Origin: Panicum virgatum
Taxonomy: Eukaryota; Streptophyta; Magnoliopsida; Poales; Poaceae
NCBI RefSeq assembly: GCF_016808335.1
Contig: NC_053146.1
Span: 30,233,495 to 30,297,494, forward strand
Length of the DNA stretch: 64,000 nt
Direction: 5' to 3'
The position numbers and the translations under genes are program-made. This document shows positions 1 through 11,791 of the stretch, one piece after another. The notes under the pieces were generated by a model. That model had not been told where the DNA came from. It was given only the letters and a program-made list of their open reading frames with translations, and did not search any database. Every line of letters begins with the position of its first letter. The first letter of the stretch is position 1.

Positions 1-1889
1 AGCTTCGCTACACCCCAGTTAAGCTCCACGCACGCGGAATCGAGCCCAAATGCACCCCCGTCGCTGTTCCCCTTCTGCGCCACCGCCGGCGAGCTTGGGC
101 TCAGCGCGGACCGGCCAACCCAGAGGGAGAACGTGCACGAGAGCTACCCCAGGAGCTTCCTCATGCTCTCGCAGTGCTTGTGCGCGCGACGTTCCTCTAC
201 CCCGAGCCCTCCTTCGCCTACAACGCTGGTGACCCAAACTTCACCTCCGCCATTGACGCCGACGAGCTTGCTTCCTGTCACCTTGCACTCGAACGCCGAC
301 CTGGGTTGGTGTTCCTCGACCTCCTCTCTCTCACGCGCCTCCCCGTTGCAGCCCTGGTAAGCCCTGCCTAGCAGAACACCACCGGCAAGATGCAACGGCG
401 GAGAAGGCCGATGAAGGACCCGGTTGTAATTTGTTTTTTTTGCTTGAGGGTGTGTTTGCAAGATTTCCAGTGTTGGCCAGTGAACTTCTAAAATACAAAA
501 CAAATCATAGAAAAATCGTAAAAATGCAAACTCAACTGATCTGGAATCCTTGTAACAAGATCTACAAGTTTTGTTACTGTGAAATCTACAGAAACTCTAC
601 CAAATTTAATCTAGGAAAAAGAATAAGAAAATCAACCCATGCATGTTCAGGAAGTTCCACTCAACAAATGACCTTGATTTTTGAATATGTTATCACTGAT
701 GGAATATGAAGCTCACAGTAAAAAGATGGCACCCAACCAAAACAATTATCATGTTGGAACAATCAAGATTCTCTAATCTGTTGTTGACTTTCAGGATTTA
801 ATACTGAAAAACATATACCTAAACTTGCTCTGGAATTTCTACTGCATGCATGTGTAACTGAAACTTTGTTAATCCATAAATATCAGATTTATTAGAGTTC
901 ATTTGCTATATACCATGATTTATGCTTGTTTAATCAACTTAATTCTTCATATATAGTTTTTATGCTCAGAAAAATCAATTTTTGTTTCTGAAGTCTCACT
1001 TTAGTTCTGTTATCCTGGCTGAAAATTTTGAGCTATAGTTACTGAGTTTTGCTTTAGTTAAAAATCATGCTTATTATCTTGTGGTTAGATTTACCATTTT
1101 TGTTCTGAGTAAACTAGGCTGTATCTGATCATGATTTTTGGACATGTTCTTATTTAGAGTTTATTCTCGCTATAATAAAAAGTTCACATGCAGTACTGAT
1201 CAGATGTACTTTGAAAAATTTATGCTAACTCATGATAAGTTAACTGCATAACTAATTTATCTTGATGATATATAGCTTGAAAATTTTTGTGGAGTATGTT
1301 TAGCTTATTAGTAGGCTCTAGTAAAAATTTTAGGACCATATCCCTAGTATAACTCTCTGGAGAATTAATCTTAGTAATGGCTTGCTAAATTTGTTCATTT
1401 TATCACCTCTGCTGTATAAGTGAATAAAATCTGGAAAATTTACAGTACTGAGTAGATGCTTTGTAGATGCTCCCGTAAAATTTGTAGCACCAGAACCCAT
1501 GTCAAACGTTCTGTGCAAAAAGGTGAAGCAACTAGAGTAATCTACTTACATGAATAGTTATGGTAAATTGCTTTATGGTTAGATGCTGAAATTTATACCA
1601 TAGATGCTAGAGTATCTGATCTATGTTACTTTAATTTTTCATCACTAGCTCATGAGTTGATTTGTAGATATGAAATAGTGAAAGCATGCTATGTTTTAAT
1701 GATAAAAGGAAAACCAAACCCCACACTCATTCATGAAGAAACATAGTTGTGTTTACTACTCCATAAATGACTGCCCATGAAATGAAATGTTGAGATCATC
1801 ACTGAATTAACTTTTGTTGAACTACAACTTTATCGTGAAGCAAAGAAATCGTTATTCATGAATAACTCATAATCTTGCATTGCATATAG

Positions 1890-2033
1890 AAACGGTTAAT
1901 CTCGCGGACGGAGACTACGAATTGGTGCCCGCGGACTCTCGTGTTGATCAGGAGGTTAATTTGAACTATGCTAACTTATCTCAAGGCCTGGGCCAAGCCC
2001 CAGAGGTTTTTCTACCTGACAGTGCCCAAGAAG
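1890..2033 (+). CDS. LTR exon-like block 2, copy A0
   Basis: The block is 144 nt and has no stop in the used frame. It is preceded by an acceptor-like ATATAG and followed by AAG/GCAAGC, a good match to the GC-AG class of donor. It begins with 2 nt of a split codon and ends with 1 nt. The peptide is acidic and contains NLADGDYELVPADSRVDQEV. The sister copy at 33696-33839 has the same length and phases. I do not recognise the protein. Coding is inferred from frame conservation between copies and splice-phase agreement with 3005-3120, not from a known family. Confidence 0.5.
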
Positions 2034-2959
2034 GCAAGCCCCGGTGCATAATGCCATTATTTTCCGAGTTATCACTCATCTATCTATTTATAATGTGTTG
2101 TAATAATATTTTTTTCTGCATTTAAGTTTTCTAGGCGTTGATTGAAAACCTTAGATGCATGATTCCTAGGTACCTATGTTTGACACCCGGATCTTTTTAT
2201 CGACTAGTTGCCATGCTAATTAGGTACGGTAGAAGTCGAGGGGTTTCCTGCCTCTCGCGAGCAAATAGGAATTTTACTGACTTTAAATTCCAGCTAAAAT
2301 ATAAGGACAACAGGCGGGGTTGTGTAGTTGTGATACCCTGCTGGTGTAGGCAAAATGGCTAAGGTCACGGTGTGTGGCTCATTTTGTTAAGTGTTTGAAA
2401 GTACTAGCCACATGCCGAGAAATATGGTAATCAGTAAGCTTAAGTACCTGATTAGACCGGTGAGTGGAACGACCCTTCACCCTCTTGGTAGAAGTAGGTT
2501 TTCTTTTTGTCCGGACGTATGGGTGCAGAGTGGTCGGACTCTGTAGTCGGGGAGGGTGACCCGGATCCACGGACTAGAAAGAAAGGGGAAAAGTTGCGTG
2601 GGCGGGAGCGAAGTTGATCCCCATGCATGTGTGTTAGGTTCCTCTGGCCAGGTTGAAATTCGATTCAGAATCGTCTGCCTCTCACGGCATGAGATTGCTT
2701 AATGTTTTCGGTCACACAGAGTAACAAGTGGAACATGATGATGATAATACTGCTGGTTGATTAAATGGTTGCTCTGCCATGTTTGTGTAGAGTTAGATGC
2801 AAACTTAGAATGGTTAATCCAACTAGAAGATGGCTAATTAAAATCTGAAAATATGGATCAACATTTAGTGGCGTTTTTGGCAAAACAAACCCCACCAACC
2901 AAAAAGCCTTGCATGTCTAGTTATCGGACTATGGTATATCCGGTGACGGGTCAGTCTTG

Positions 2960-2979
2960 CTGAGTATTAGTATACTCAG
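2960..2979 (+). promoter_or_regulatory. Inverted repeat (8-bp stem, 4-nt loop) before LTR exon 3, A0
   Basis: CTGAGTAT-TAGT-ATACTCAG is a perfect 8-bp inverted repeat. It ends 25 nt upstream of the putative exon 3 acceptor at 3004, in the window where an intron branch point would lie. The same palindrome is present in every other family A copy here. Confidence 0.6.
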
Positions 2980-3004
2980 CCTTGCTTGTGGCACTGTTTT
3001 TTAG

Positions 3005-3120
3005 GTACTAACTTCGAGGATCTGTTTGCAAGTCTTACGTGGCCGTGTACCTTGCCTCCGGGTTGGTCTGTTGAGTGGGATGGTCCTTCAGCCAGTGCTG
3101 ACCACCCTCCCACTGAGTGA
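3005..3120 (+). CDS. LTR exon-like block 3 with stop, copy A0
   Basis: The block follows a TTTTTTAG acceptor. Its first 2 nt complete the codon left open at 2033, giving Gly, and 37 sense codons follow before TGA at 3118-3120. The peptide includes FEDLFASLTWP, then LPPGWSVEWDGPS. The same peptide, with substitutions, is found at 34810-34925, 41047-41156, 48040-48149 and on the minus strand at 62318-62427. That conservation in one frame, ending at an equivalent stop, is the main argument that it was translated. I know of no named domain for it. Confidence 0.55.
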
Positions 3121-3464
3121 CACTTTTCGCTAGTAGTCGTTTACTCCTTCCGCTGCAATAATGAGACTATAACACTTGAATAATTTGTGTAGTTTGGAAC
3201 TCTGTAGTACTTTGCTACTCTGAACATGGTTTGTAATAAATTTCTTTTCCGCTGCAATTACTCTAAGATGTATGAAATGATCTGTGTTGTAATCTCTGGG
3301 CTCACCTTCGTGTGAGTGTTGTCTGCTGATCCTGGAATAGCGTGGCTTTTATCGAGGCTTCACTCGAGGAACTACCGGTGAGTGCCAATTTGGGTCAAAG
3401 TTGCTTAGCAACAAATATCAGTGCACCCGGGCCCAGTAGTTTTGGGTGGTTCTGCCATAGCATT

Positions 3465-4020
3465 CCTCGCAAAATTCTTCTCGCTGGGCAAAACAAATGC
3501 CCTGCACGGGAAAATATCAAGTTTCCAGTAGACAGGGATGGAATCCATCCCAAAAGCTTGGGAGAGGCTGTAGAATACATCCTGGCCTGTCCTCATCACG
3601 GCATGGACGAGTGGCTCGTCCTGCAATGCTTCTACAACGGGCTCACAACGACATCTCGAGCCAATATTGATGCCGCTGCTGGAGGAGCCTTTCTCGACCT
3701 GACCATAGCCAAAGCAAAAGAATTGGTCGAGAAGATGGTCTCCAACCAGTCAAGTTTCAATAAAAAGGTTGAATCTCTTCTTGCTCAAATAGTTGCTTCT
3801 GTTCCTGTCACTGAGAATGTTAAAGCGGTGACCACGAGGGGTGGTAAGTCCACTCGTGATCCACCACACCCTAACCATGCAGGAAAAGTACCGGTAACCC
3901 AGGAAGAAGAACAACAAACGGATCAAGAAGAAACCAGGGAACCGGAAAAAAAACGGCTCCACAGGGTTATATTGAGATCAGTTTCTTACCGTTCCCCACT
4001 CGTAACAAGAAGTCAACCGT
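3465..4020 (+). pseudogene. gag: Athila-type gag remnant
   Basis: The region encodes capsid-like Ty3/gypsy gag sequence. Recognisable pieces are YILACPHHGMDEWLVLQCFY, NGLTTTSRANIDAAAGGAF and an acidic Lys/Glu-rich tail. The reading frame breaks several times. The beginning reads in one frame as far as TAG stops near 3530 and 3570, continues in another frame to about 3945, then shifts again at an A-run before the protease. The 5' portion was cut off by the A0 LTR insertion. In the family gag forms the particle core; this copy cannot do so. Confidence 0.8.
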
Positions 4021-4744
4021 GGATGAGCAGTTCACGCATTTCGTCGAGATGATCCAAAAGATACATGTTAATGTCCCTCTGCTAGACATGATGCATGTGC
4101 CGACCTACGCCCGATATATCAAGGACATCATCAACAATAAAGGGCCGCTGCACACCACAGAAGTTGTCAAGCTCACAGAAGAGTGTAGCGCAGCTATACT
4201 CTACCATCCCCCGGAGAAGAAGAAAGATCCAGAATGCCCCACAATCATGTGCTCAATTGGGGCACAACACTTTGGCCGTGACTTGTGTGACTTAGGAGCA
4301 AGTGTCAGCGTGATGCCAAAAGCCGTCTACGACAAGCTAAACTTCACACACCTCACGCCAACCCCAATGCATCTCCAGCTGGCAGACTCCTCGGTACGGT
4401 ATCCAGAGGGGATTGCAGAAGATGTACCGGTAAAAGTTAGGGACTACTATATCCCTGTCGACTTCGTGGTGCTGGACGCGGACCTTTCCAAGGAGACACC
4501 ACTTATTCTAGGAAGACCATTCCTAAGCACTGCTAGGGAACAAATCAATGTTGGAGCCGGAGAAATCCGCTTCAATATTAATGGCAAGGAAGAAAGGTTC
4601 CCATTTCAACCCAAAGGTGGAGCAATGCTCTCTGATCAAAATCAAGTTTGGGTTAAATCCACGAGGCATACAAAAAGTCGTGGTAACACCATGAAAGAAG
4701 GACAACATGGTCAGCCTCGTGAAAGAAGTCATAAAGGAGGGTAA
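4019..4744 (+). pseudogene. Athila-type aspartic protease with flanking gag tail
   Basis: An open stretch of 241 codons. A retropepsin-like segment lies at about residues 95-200: the active-site region reads CDLGASVSVMPKAVYDKL, and the second hydrophobic turn with its Gly-Arg reads TPLILGRPFLSTA. Most functional retropepsins have D-(S/T)-G-A at the active site; here the residue after Asp is Leu, which should abolish or reduce catalysis. The protein stops at 4742-4744 after a basic tail, and RT never follows. It lies one frame away from the upstream gag, across an A-run at about 3948-3955. Confidence 0.75.
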
Positions 4745-5606
4745 GCATAAACAGATGGTAATATCAGCCCAGACAACTCCACAAGATCAGACCTCCTCAT
4801 CAAGAGTGAAAAATGCGGAGAAAGCACAGCAATCCGTCACTGCTCCTCCCAGGACGGATGCTCAATCATGATCGGAGAAGAGTCGTGCACGTCGGACTAT
4901 AAACGACGCGCCCTTGCCAAAGGTAAATTGGTATTTATCTCATATTTTCTTTCTTCATTTTCATTCTTTTTCAAAATTTTCCTTTTACCTCATTTGTTTT
5001 TTCTCCACTGCATGTTCGAAATTTTCAAATTTGTTTTGCTGCATGCTGGAATTTTTCTAGCAACTTTTTCCTTTTTACAAAAAAATACCAAAAATATTTT
5101 TTGAGTTTTTAATCCTTTGGAAAAAATAATTTGGACATCTTTTCGAGCAAACTTTTGACCGTGCACCATATTTTCAAAGAACTTAACCATTGAGGAAGCA
5201 CCAGGCCGAAGGGGGGCACCAGGGGGACCACCCTGGGGCCGACCGACCCCACAGGTCCGCCGACCCAGGGCCAATGGCTCCTAGGCCCCACCTTCTCCAA
5301 TGGCTCCATAGCCATTGTGGCTTGCCTCTCCTCTGGTGCACGCGCCATCTTCTCTTTAAATAGGAGCCGAGAGGGGTGTTGAACTCTCTCATGCTCACAC
5401 ACTCCCTCTCACACCTTTTTGCTCGGGTTTCCATTGGATTTTGGCTCAAGTTAGGTTTCAAGAAATCTCTCTCTCTCATTTCTTTGCTGCAAGATCATCT
5501 GCTCATTTGAAGAGAACAACTCTCGGGTAAGAATTTCATTTTGATTTCGCTAACATAACCCGAACCCAGTTGTTCTCGTTCGTTCTTGTTCGCTCTTGTT
5601 GCAAGC
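4745..5606 (+). other. Non-coding interval of element D with TATA-like promoter region
   Basis: No coding sequence is supported here. The first 430 bases are T-rich and resemble a decayed leader or intron. A GC-rich stretch at 5190-5345 is followed by a TATA-like CTTTAAATAG at 5354-5363, a C/T-rich run with CTCTCTCTC at 5467-5475, and the ATG at 5607. This order looks like a plant promoter and 5' UTR for the ATHILA-type ORF. It is also what a lost pol region could leave behind, so the promoter reading is inference. Confidence 0.45.
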
Positions 5607-6051
5607 ATGAAGGGTGTAGGTCGAAAACTTTCCGAAGCTATCAAGAAGATGACAGGGTCAAGCTCATCTCGTTCACGGGGTGGGTCGAGCTCCCGTCATT
5701 CCCCCAAACCTACACCAACGCCGACCACGATGGATTATGAGCAAAACAAACAAGAAGAACAGTTCGAGGAGCAAGCTGCAGTACCGCAAGCCGAGGACAT
5801 GGAGATAGATGAAGATGATGCACCGTACCTCGACTTGCAAGACAACCGCGAGAGTCAAGCCTACGCCATGATCAAGCATCGAAGCTTTGGTCACACCAGG
5901 GCCTTCAATCCGGACCTCCTCGAGAAAACAGGTATGGATGTTGACTTTGCTCGTGTTTGGCATGCGGTTGGATGGGATGGTTTTGTGCCCATTGAGGAGA
6001 ATGGTTCTCGTCTCCTCACCATCCAGTTTCATTGCACTCTTTGGGAGGTGG

Positions 6052-7228
6052 TGTTGTCGGTCGAAACCCACCGATGAGCAGCGACAGGCAACACGAAGAG
6101 CCGGGAGGTCACCAGGGTGCAATTCCAGCAACGCGCCGCGGCTTGTGAAGATGCAGGACGTGCCACCTAACCTATACCCGATCAGGAAGGTGCGGACGTG
6201 CTTGCGATGATTGACCTGCATACACAAACACGTGGAAATGTAAGTCTGAGCCGAAGTCGGCTCCCCGGGACGACTCTTGCATCGGCTTTAAAGAGCCGAT
6301 CGAGTCCCAGTGTCAGATGGGATCTGTTTGCATCCGGATGTTGACAGATAAAACAAATTACTATCAAACTGCTTCAATTAAATCTAATTGATCTAATCCA
6401 CAATGGTAAAAGCTTCACTGCTAGATCGGAACGTCCTACACGTAACTGGGCCTAATGAACATAACAGATAACTAAACCATAACCAAAAACAGAGGCCTAA
6501 GAACAAGCGAGAGCCGATTCCCAGATCAATTCCCTGTTAAAGCTAAGATAAAGCATCTAAAACACCACCGGATCATCCAACCCGTTTGCAGGGCCTAACC
6601 TAACAGATATTACGCCAACTCCTAAGAATAAGAGCAAGCCGTAACAGATCAGATCTACTAAACATAAAAGAAGCAGGGTGTCGTCTCTGTGCAACTAATC
6701 CTATATGACAAGAACTAGCATAAGATTGAAACGTGACTGCACAGAGACAACATGATATTCGTAGATGATAGACAACAAGGCACAATAGATCTACTAAAAG
6801 CCATGCTACGAACATCAAGATAACTAGCATTACTCGCCATAAAAAACGCTTCAGTACATGTAATACCAAGGTAAAAGCAAGAACAATGCTGCCCTGAACG
6901 CGAAAAGCGATCAGGGCAGCATGGCGTTTACTTGGATGAAACCCTAGGATTAGGGATGGTGATGCGCCGAGAGTTGTTTGTGAGACGTGATGACGTTCTC
7001 TTTTTTATGAAAAACTTAGGGTATATATTTATAGTCCGGAGACTTGGGAAACAATCTAAACTAATCTTGTCCCAATCGGACTCTATCTCTAATCTAAATC
7101 TAAGGATACATGGCCCATATGGCCCAGATGCTCACGCAGGAGCCGATTTACAAGCCTTCTTATTCTTCTGCTTTAAGCCCATCTTGCTTCGGCCCATAAA
7201 TTAATCCCGTTAATTTACGGTGATAACA
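6052..7228 (-). repeat. 3' LTR of element E
   Basis: Matches 18492-19703 along its whole length. The main difference is a deletion of about 32 bp near 6110, where the other copy has an extra GC-rich segment (about 18550-18590). On the minus strand the LTR starts TGTTATCACCG and ends CGACCGACAACA. Directly inside its left-facing start, the minus strand reads AAAACCAGGGGGCATG, a polypurine-like tract at about 7229-7244. Confidence 0.9.
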
Positions 7229-7489
7229 CATGCCCCCTGGTTTTGGCAATGATAGTTCCAAAACCACTCCATCGCTTGATCTTCCCGTTAATGCTCATTA
7301 AACACACTGCAACCACCAAGGAAGACGCAACGTTTCTACAACTGGCTCCTCGTAGAATGTGAAACTGCCGATCCGTCTTCCATCTTTCACTATTTAATCT
7401 CACCCCAAATCGGCTCTTCTTCACGGTAAAAACTCCTTCTTCCTCCCAAAGCCAGTAGCGCAGAAAACCCCAATCTTCCAACACCAGTA

Positions 7490-8047
7490 ATGGCGATCTC
7501 TTCCTCCTCCGACTCCAACTCCTTCGAAGACTCTTCCTCCTCCACTTCTCCTTCTTCTTCCCCCCTCCCTGCTTCTTCCATTGACTCCATTCCGGAGAGT
7601 CGGGAGCCGACGCCGGAGTGGGACCCAACTGCAGCGTACGAAGCGCTGGCTCCTCTGCATTAGGATGCAGAGGAGTTCGATTTCGGGGTCGTCTCCGAGG
7701 AGGACGAGCCCGAAACTGAAGGAGAAGACCTCCGGCTCCTGTTCCAGGAGGAGTCGGAGAGCGGCGAAGAAGAAGACCCCTCTTCAGACGAAGTCGACTC
7801 CTCCTCGGAAGAGGAGATCGACTCCCCCTCCGAAGACGACGAGCCGATGGGCGGAAAGCCCTTTCGGTTCCTCAGGTCCTCCGAGGAGGACAGCGAGGAA
7901 GAAAACAGCGGCGGCGGCGACGGCTGGAGCAACTCCGGGTCTGAAGGTGGCAGCAGCGCCTTCAGCAGCGACGACGACGACAATGACAGCGATGATGACG
8001 GCAGCGGGGATGCGCCGGCCCGAAGCCCCAAGCGCCGTAGGTACTAG
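7490..8047 (+). pseudogene. Antisense acidic Ser/Glu/Asp-rich protein in element E
   Basis: The ORF starts with ATG at 7490 and ends with TAG at 8045-8047 (185 codons), interrupted only by an in-frame TAG at 7661-7663. It begins MAISSSSDSNSFEDSS, has a short conserved-looking centre (PTPEWDPTAAYEALAPLH just before the TAG), then long runs of Glu, Asp and Ser, and ends in the basic tail RSPKRRRY. The tail could be a nuclear localisation signal. A TATA-like TATTTAA lies at 7389-7395 and a poly(A)-type AATGAAAT at 8158. The gene is transcribed towards gag-pol. Similar acidic antisense ORFs occur in grass Tat elements as far as I recall. Function unknown. Confidence 0.6.
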
Positions 8048-8233
8048 ACACTACGAGCAGTAGAAGTAGTATTGTAGCGTCGTAGGAGTAAGATCACAAA
8101 GCCGAAGGATTAATTCCTTTGTAACAATCGGCTTTCCTTGTAATGATCTTTCCTTTTAATGAAATCGAATTTCCTTCAATTTCGTGTATATTCACTTTCT
8201 TTCCAAAAAGCCGATGGCAACGCATCAGGCTCC

Positions 8234-8242
8234 TATAAATAT
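8234..8242 (+). promoter_or_regulatory. TATA box of the antisense mobile-domain gene
   Basis: TATAAATAT lies 194 bp upstream of the predicted start codon at 8436, followed by an A/C-rich leader without an in-frame stop conflict. Spacing and sequence fit a plant core promoter. Expression is not shown by the sequence. Confidence 0.55.
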
Positions 8243-8435
8243 CCAAGAGTTGACAGAATTCAAACTAGAAGCAACCCGCACAAGAGTAGAGTAACACTTC
8301 CACCTTGAACCGAACTCTTGAACCCGAGCATAATTCAAAAACCCAGTTCTACAAATTCGAGCAAGAACTCTCCAAGCACCCGGAATTCGAATCAGAACCC
8401 ACAGCAACGAAACCCCAAGTCAACAGATCTAAACC

Positions 8436-11422
8436 ATGGCGGATTCTGCAGCTCAAACGACAAACTCTGCAATTGACGATGCGGCAATCTGCGGCCTAAA
8501 GGTAATATTCGGCCTAATCCTTTAGTTTTCTTCAGCTTACTAAGCCTCTGAAACTTTAAATCCTGAAACCTGACGCCGTATGCATACTTCTGAATTTCTG
8601 AACTTCAGGTGTCAGACATCCTTTTGCCGCATCCTTCCAACCCAAAATCTTTCTGTCTTGGCCCACGAACCTATGAAAATCCCATAGATTTGATCTCTTG
8701 TGAAGCAAATAGGATTCCTTTTGTGAGTCAAAACATCAATCTGAACCTCTGGGCCGACTGCTTAAGAGCCTGGCCTAACCCCCCTGAAAGTTGGATTACA
8801 TGGTACAACAGAGTAGCAAAAACTCATATGCCCTTATGGCAAGATTTGAACATAGCCGATGCACTTAGCTTATCATTATCACCTCTTGACAAAGATGAAA
8901 AGCTTCTGAAAACCATCGGCTATTTTTGGTCTGATGCCCTGAACTGTTTTCTCTTTGGTCATGGACCCATGACTCCCACTCTGCTAGATGTCACCATGAT
9001 CACTGGCCTAGATATTGGATCTCCTAATCCAGCTGCCCATAAAATGGCAGAAGTTCCCTTCAAACTTTCATCCAAGGTTAACTGCACAAACTGGGGCACT
9101 TACATGAGTCAGCACATGAAAACAAAAGGTCCAGTGACTGAGAAGGAACACACAGCCTTCTTAAATCTTTGGCTAGAACACTTCATCTTCTGTGGTCCTT
9201 CTTTAGCTCCAACTAAGAACTATCTTCCCTTGGCCTATCACCTAGCCCATGGCAATCGCACCGGCCTAGGTAAACTTTTCCTTGGAGAAACCTACAGATA
9301 TCTCCATTTGATGATATCTAACTTGCTTAACCAAAAGAAACTGAGAACTGGAGGCCCTTGGTGGTTTATTAAGTTGTGAGCAGAACTATACTTTCAACAT
9401 CATATCCCAAACTTCCAAGGCCTGACCAAGAACTCTTTTCCTGATGAAAGTGGCAAACCAATCAGATGTACCAGCTATGGCCAAGCTTTATTTAGTGTTT
9501 CTGGCAGTAAACTGAATTCAGCAGATGCAGCAAATTGGTTCAGAATCTTCTACAAAGGACTAGATAATCCACTCTATTTCCCATTTACTGAATCTGAATC
9601 CTTTGAGAACCCAACTGACTTCAGATTAGATAACTTTGCCGATGATGACAGCACTCGGCATTTATACTCTTTAATGATCCAACCTGGCTTTCTTCCTGTT
9701 GGCATTAGCACTTCTAACAGAATTATCAAGCCAGGTTATGAATCTTACCAACCAGTCATAGCAGCTCGGCAATTTGGCCTAGGACAAGTCCCTCCCCACT
9801 TCCATATTCACCACTTGGTGGAGAGCAGAGCCGATCTGCCTGACGGCCTCACTAGTTCAAGATGCTATGGCATGTTTGATGATCTCCATATTCCAATACC
9901 AGCCGATCTGTCCTTCACATCCTCATCAATCGACTTCAGCACATGGTGGAGAATGTGGAAAACACATGTATTCAGGAAAGCTCTAGGTCCTCGACTGCAG
10001 CAAATTGATCCTGAATATGTAATCCCTGAGAAAGAGGTATTGAATTTATGCACCTTACTCTTTCTAGATCATCCAACCTTCCACTTGTCTAATTCTTACT
10101 CACCCTATTTGCAGCAACAAGATGGTCCAGAACCTATGACCAGCAACAAGGAGCCATTCCACTCTCTTCCAATTGCCCCTGATGTACTCTTCTGCAAAGG
10201 ATCACCGCCAATGAAGAAAGTGATAATGACTATCCAGCCAGACTTACTTCAGTCGGCTTCCAAACGAAGACAAACTTCTGCAAATGTTGCCCCCCGAGTC
10301 TTGACCAAGAAAAGGAAGATGATCACGAGGCGAGTCATCAAGAAACCTGCACCAGCTCCCCCGAGTCCATCAGAGTCCGACACCAATCAGGTAACTCATC
10401 TTTCAAAAACTCCTTTATTGCATACACATGTACTCTGGTTGACTGCAATTTTATTTTCAGGACGCAACTGAAGACATCCTTGAAACCAGTAACCCAACAC
10501 AACACGAAATCATCGCTCATGAAGTTGATACTGGAACAACTGAAACTTCAGACACTCTGACGGATATACATGGCAAACAAGCTAACACAGTCGAAGCCCT
10601 TATTGTCACCTCCAATCCAACAGGATCAGCTACACCAGAGCCGATCATCACCTCTTGTTCAGAATAGGTAACTTTCATGAGAACCAATTCAGATTCAGTC
10701 GATAGCTTTATAAATGCATCTTGCTCTAACTCCAAATATGTCCATAGGGCTTTGATATTTCAGGTTTGCTTTCCTTTGACCCAGCATCAATGGGTCTGAC
10801 TGTCCCCAGAGCAGAAACACCATCTTTGCAGCAATCGACTAACTTGGCAAATCAGCTTCAATCCATCAAGGATCTATTATCTGCTCCAATCACTGCTCTG
10901 GTTGATGATTCTAGCAAGATAAAAGAAATTCTTGGGCAAATAGAATCCCAGCTTCTAGAATTACTTCGAGTCAAACTCTGGCCAGCCGGCCATCTTCCTT
11001 TCTTTCGGGCAGAGGCGAAGGCAGCTCAATAAAGAATAGAAGCACGTCGTTCTCAAGTCTCTCTGAAAACTGACATAGCTCAAAAGTGAAAAGCTGTCAA
11101 CCAAAAGAAAGCAACTCTGGATGCTAAAGCTGATGTCTCTGAGAACACAAGACGACTCAACCTCTTGGAAAAGGAACTGGTCGAACTTGAAGAAAAGGTC
11201 CGCACTACCCAAAGACTAATCCAAGAGGAGCAGGCTTCGATCGCAAACTCTAGGCAGGAAGCCCAAGAAATGACTGAACAAATACAGGCAGAGTTTGCAG
11301 AGATAAGCACCTTGAGTCGACAGATAATATCAGGCGATGACAAGGACGACAAAGAAATCATTGCAAGAGGTGATGCTGTACGTGCGGATGCCATCCATGC
11401 CATAGAAAAATTCCTGAACTAG
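8436..11422 (+). pseudogene. Antisense plant-mobile-domain (PMD-like) protein gene with introns, in element E
   Basis: Exon 1 is 8436-8501 (22 codons from ATG). A 107-nt intron (GT at 8502, CTTCAG ending 8608) joins in phase 0 to a long exon from 8609. That exon has one in-frame TGA at 9377-9379 and otherwise stays open to about 10389. A second GT...TTTTCAG intron (about 10390-10461) leads to a Thr/Glu-rich segment. A further exon from about 10764 ends at 11420-11422 and encodes a coiled coil (LEKELVELEEKVRTTQRLIQ), with in-frame stops at 11030 and 11087. The domain at residues about 25-260 has the pattern of the plant mobile domain, including GPMTPTLLDVTMITGLDI. PMDs occur in host proteins such as MAIL1 and in transposons. 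The exact third junction is uncertain. Confidence 0.65.
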
Positions 11423-11529
11423 TAAAACTGTTTAGAAAACATCTGATGTGGCTTGTTAAACCTGAAACTTGTACTCATTTAAAACATCTTAAGTCGATGG
11501 TCGCACATCGGCTATCTTGCTCCTCATAT

Positions 11530-11762
11530 GTATTTTTACTAGCCAGCTCAGCGTGTTGGCTTCTCATTCATTTTTTTACCAGCCAACTCAACGTGTTGGC
11601 CTATCTCTTTCTTTTTACCGGCCAACTCAACGTGTTGGCCTATCTCTTTTTTTTTTACCGGCCAACTCAACGTGTTGGCCTATCTTTTTTTTTACCGGCC
11701 AACTCAACGTGTTGGCCTATCCTTTTTTTTACCGGCCAACTAAACGTGTTGGCCTATCTTAG
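11530..11762 (+). repeat. Minisatellite of about six 36-42 bp units with internal hairpin
   Basis: The unit consists of a T-run, ACCGGCCAACTCAACG, TGTTGGCC and TATC, repeated with small changes. The core GGCCAACtcaacgtGTTGGCC is a 7-bp inverted repeat around a 7-nt loop. The oldest-looking units are on the left (CCAGCTCAGCG), and the right-hand ones are nearly identical. The array sits between the end of the antisense gene and the end of integrase. Confidence 0.9.
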
Positions 11763-11791
11763 TATAGCCAGATGGATCTCATCGGCTCTTG

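Larger units (their letters stand above)
1..3459 (+). mobile_element. Long LTR, family A (Tekay/Del-like), copy A0, 5' end outside window
   Basis: This stretch aligns over its whole length with the right-hand 3.4 kb of the complete solo LTR at 30897-35288. It shows the same GC-rich first 430 bases, AT-rich middle, stem-loop and terminal block. The LTR family is assigned from the full element at 38000-48527, whose LTR shares the start, the stem-loop and the last exon-like block. The final bases read GCCATA where the sister copy reads GCCACA, so the terminal CA has mutated. The next bases (GCATT) are Athila gag, so this is the right end of an insertion. Whether it is a solo LTR or the 3' LTR of a full element cannot be told from inside the window. 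Confidence 0.85.

Noticed and set aside
5673..6227. 184-codon frame opposite the ATHILA ORF
   Set aside because: A shadow frame that crosses the E insertion border at 6052, so it could not have existed before the insertion.
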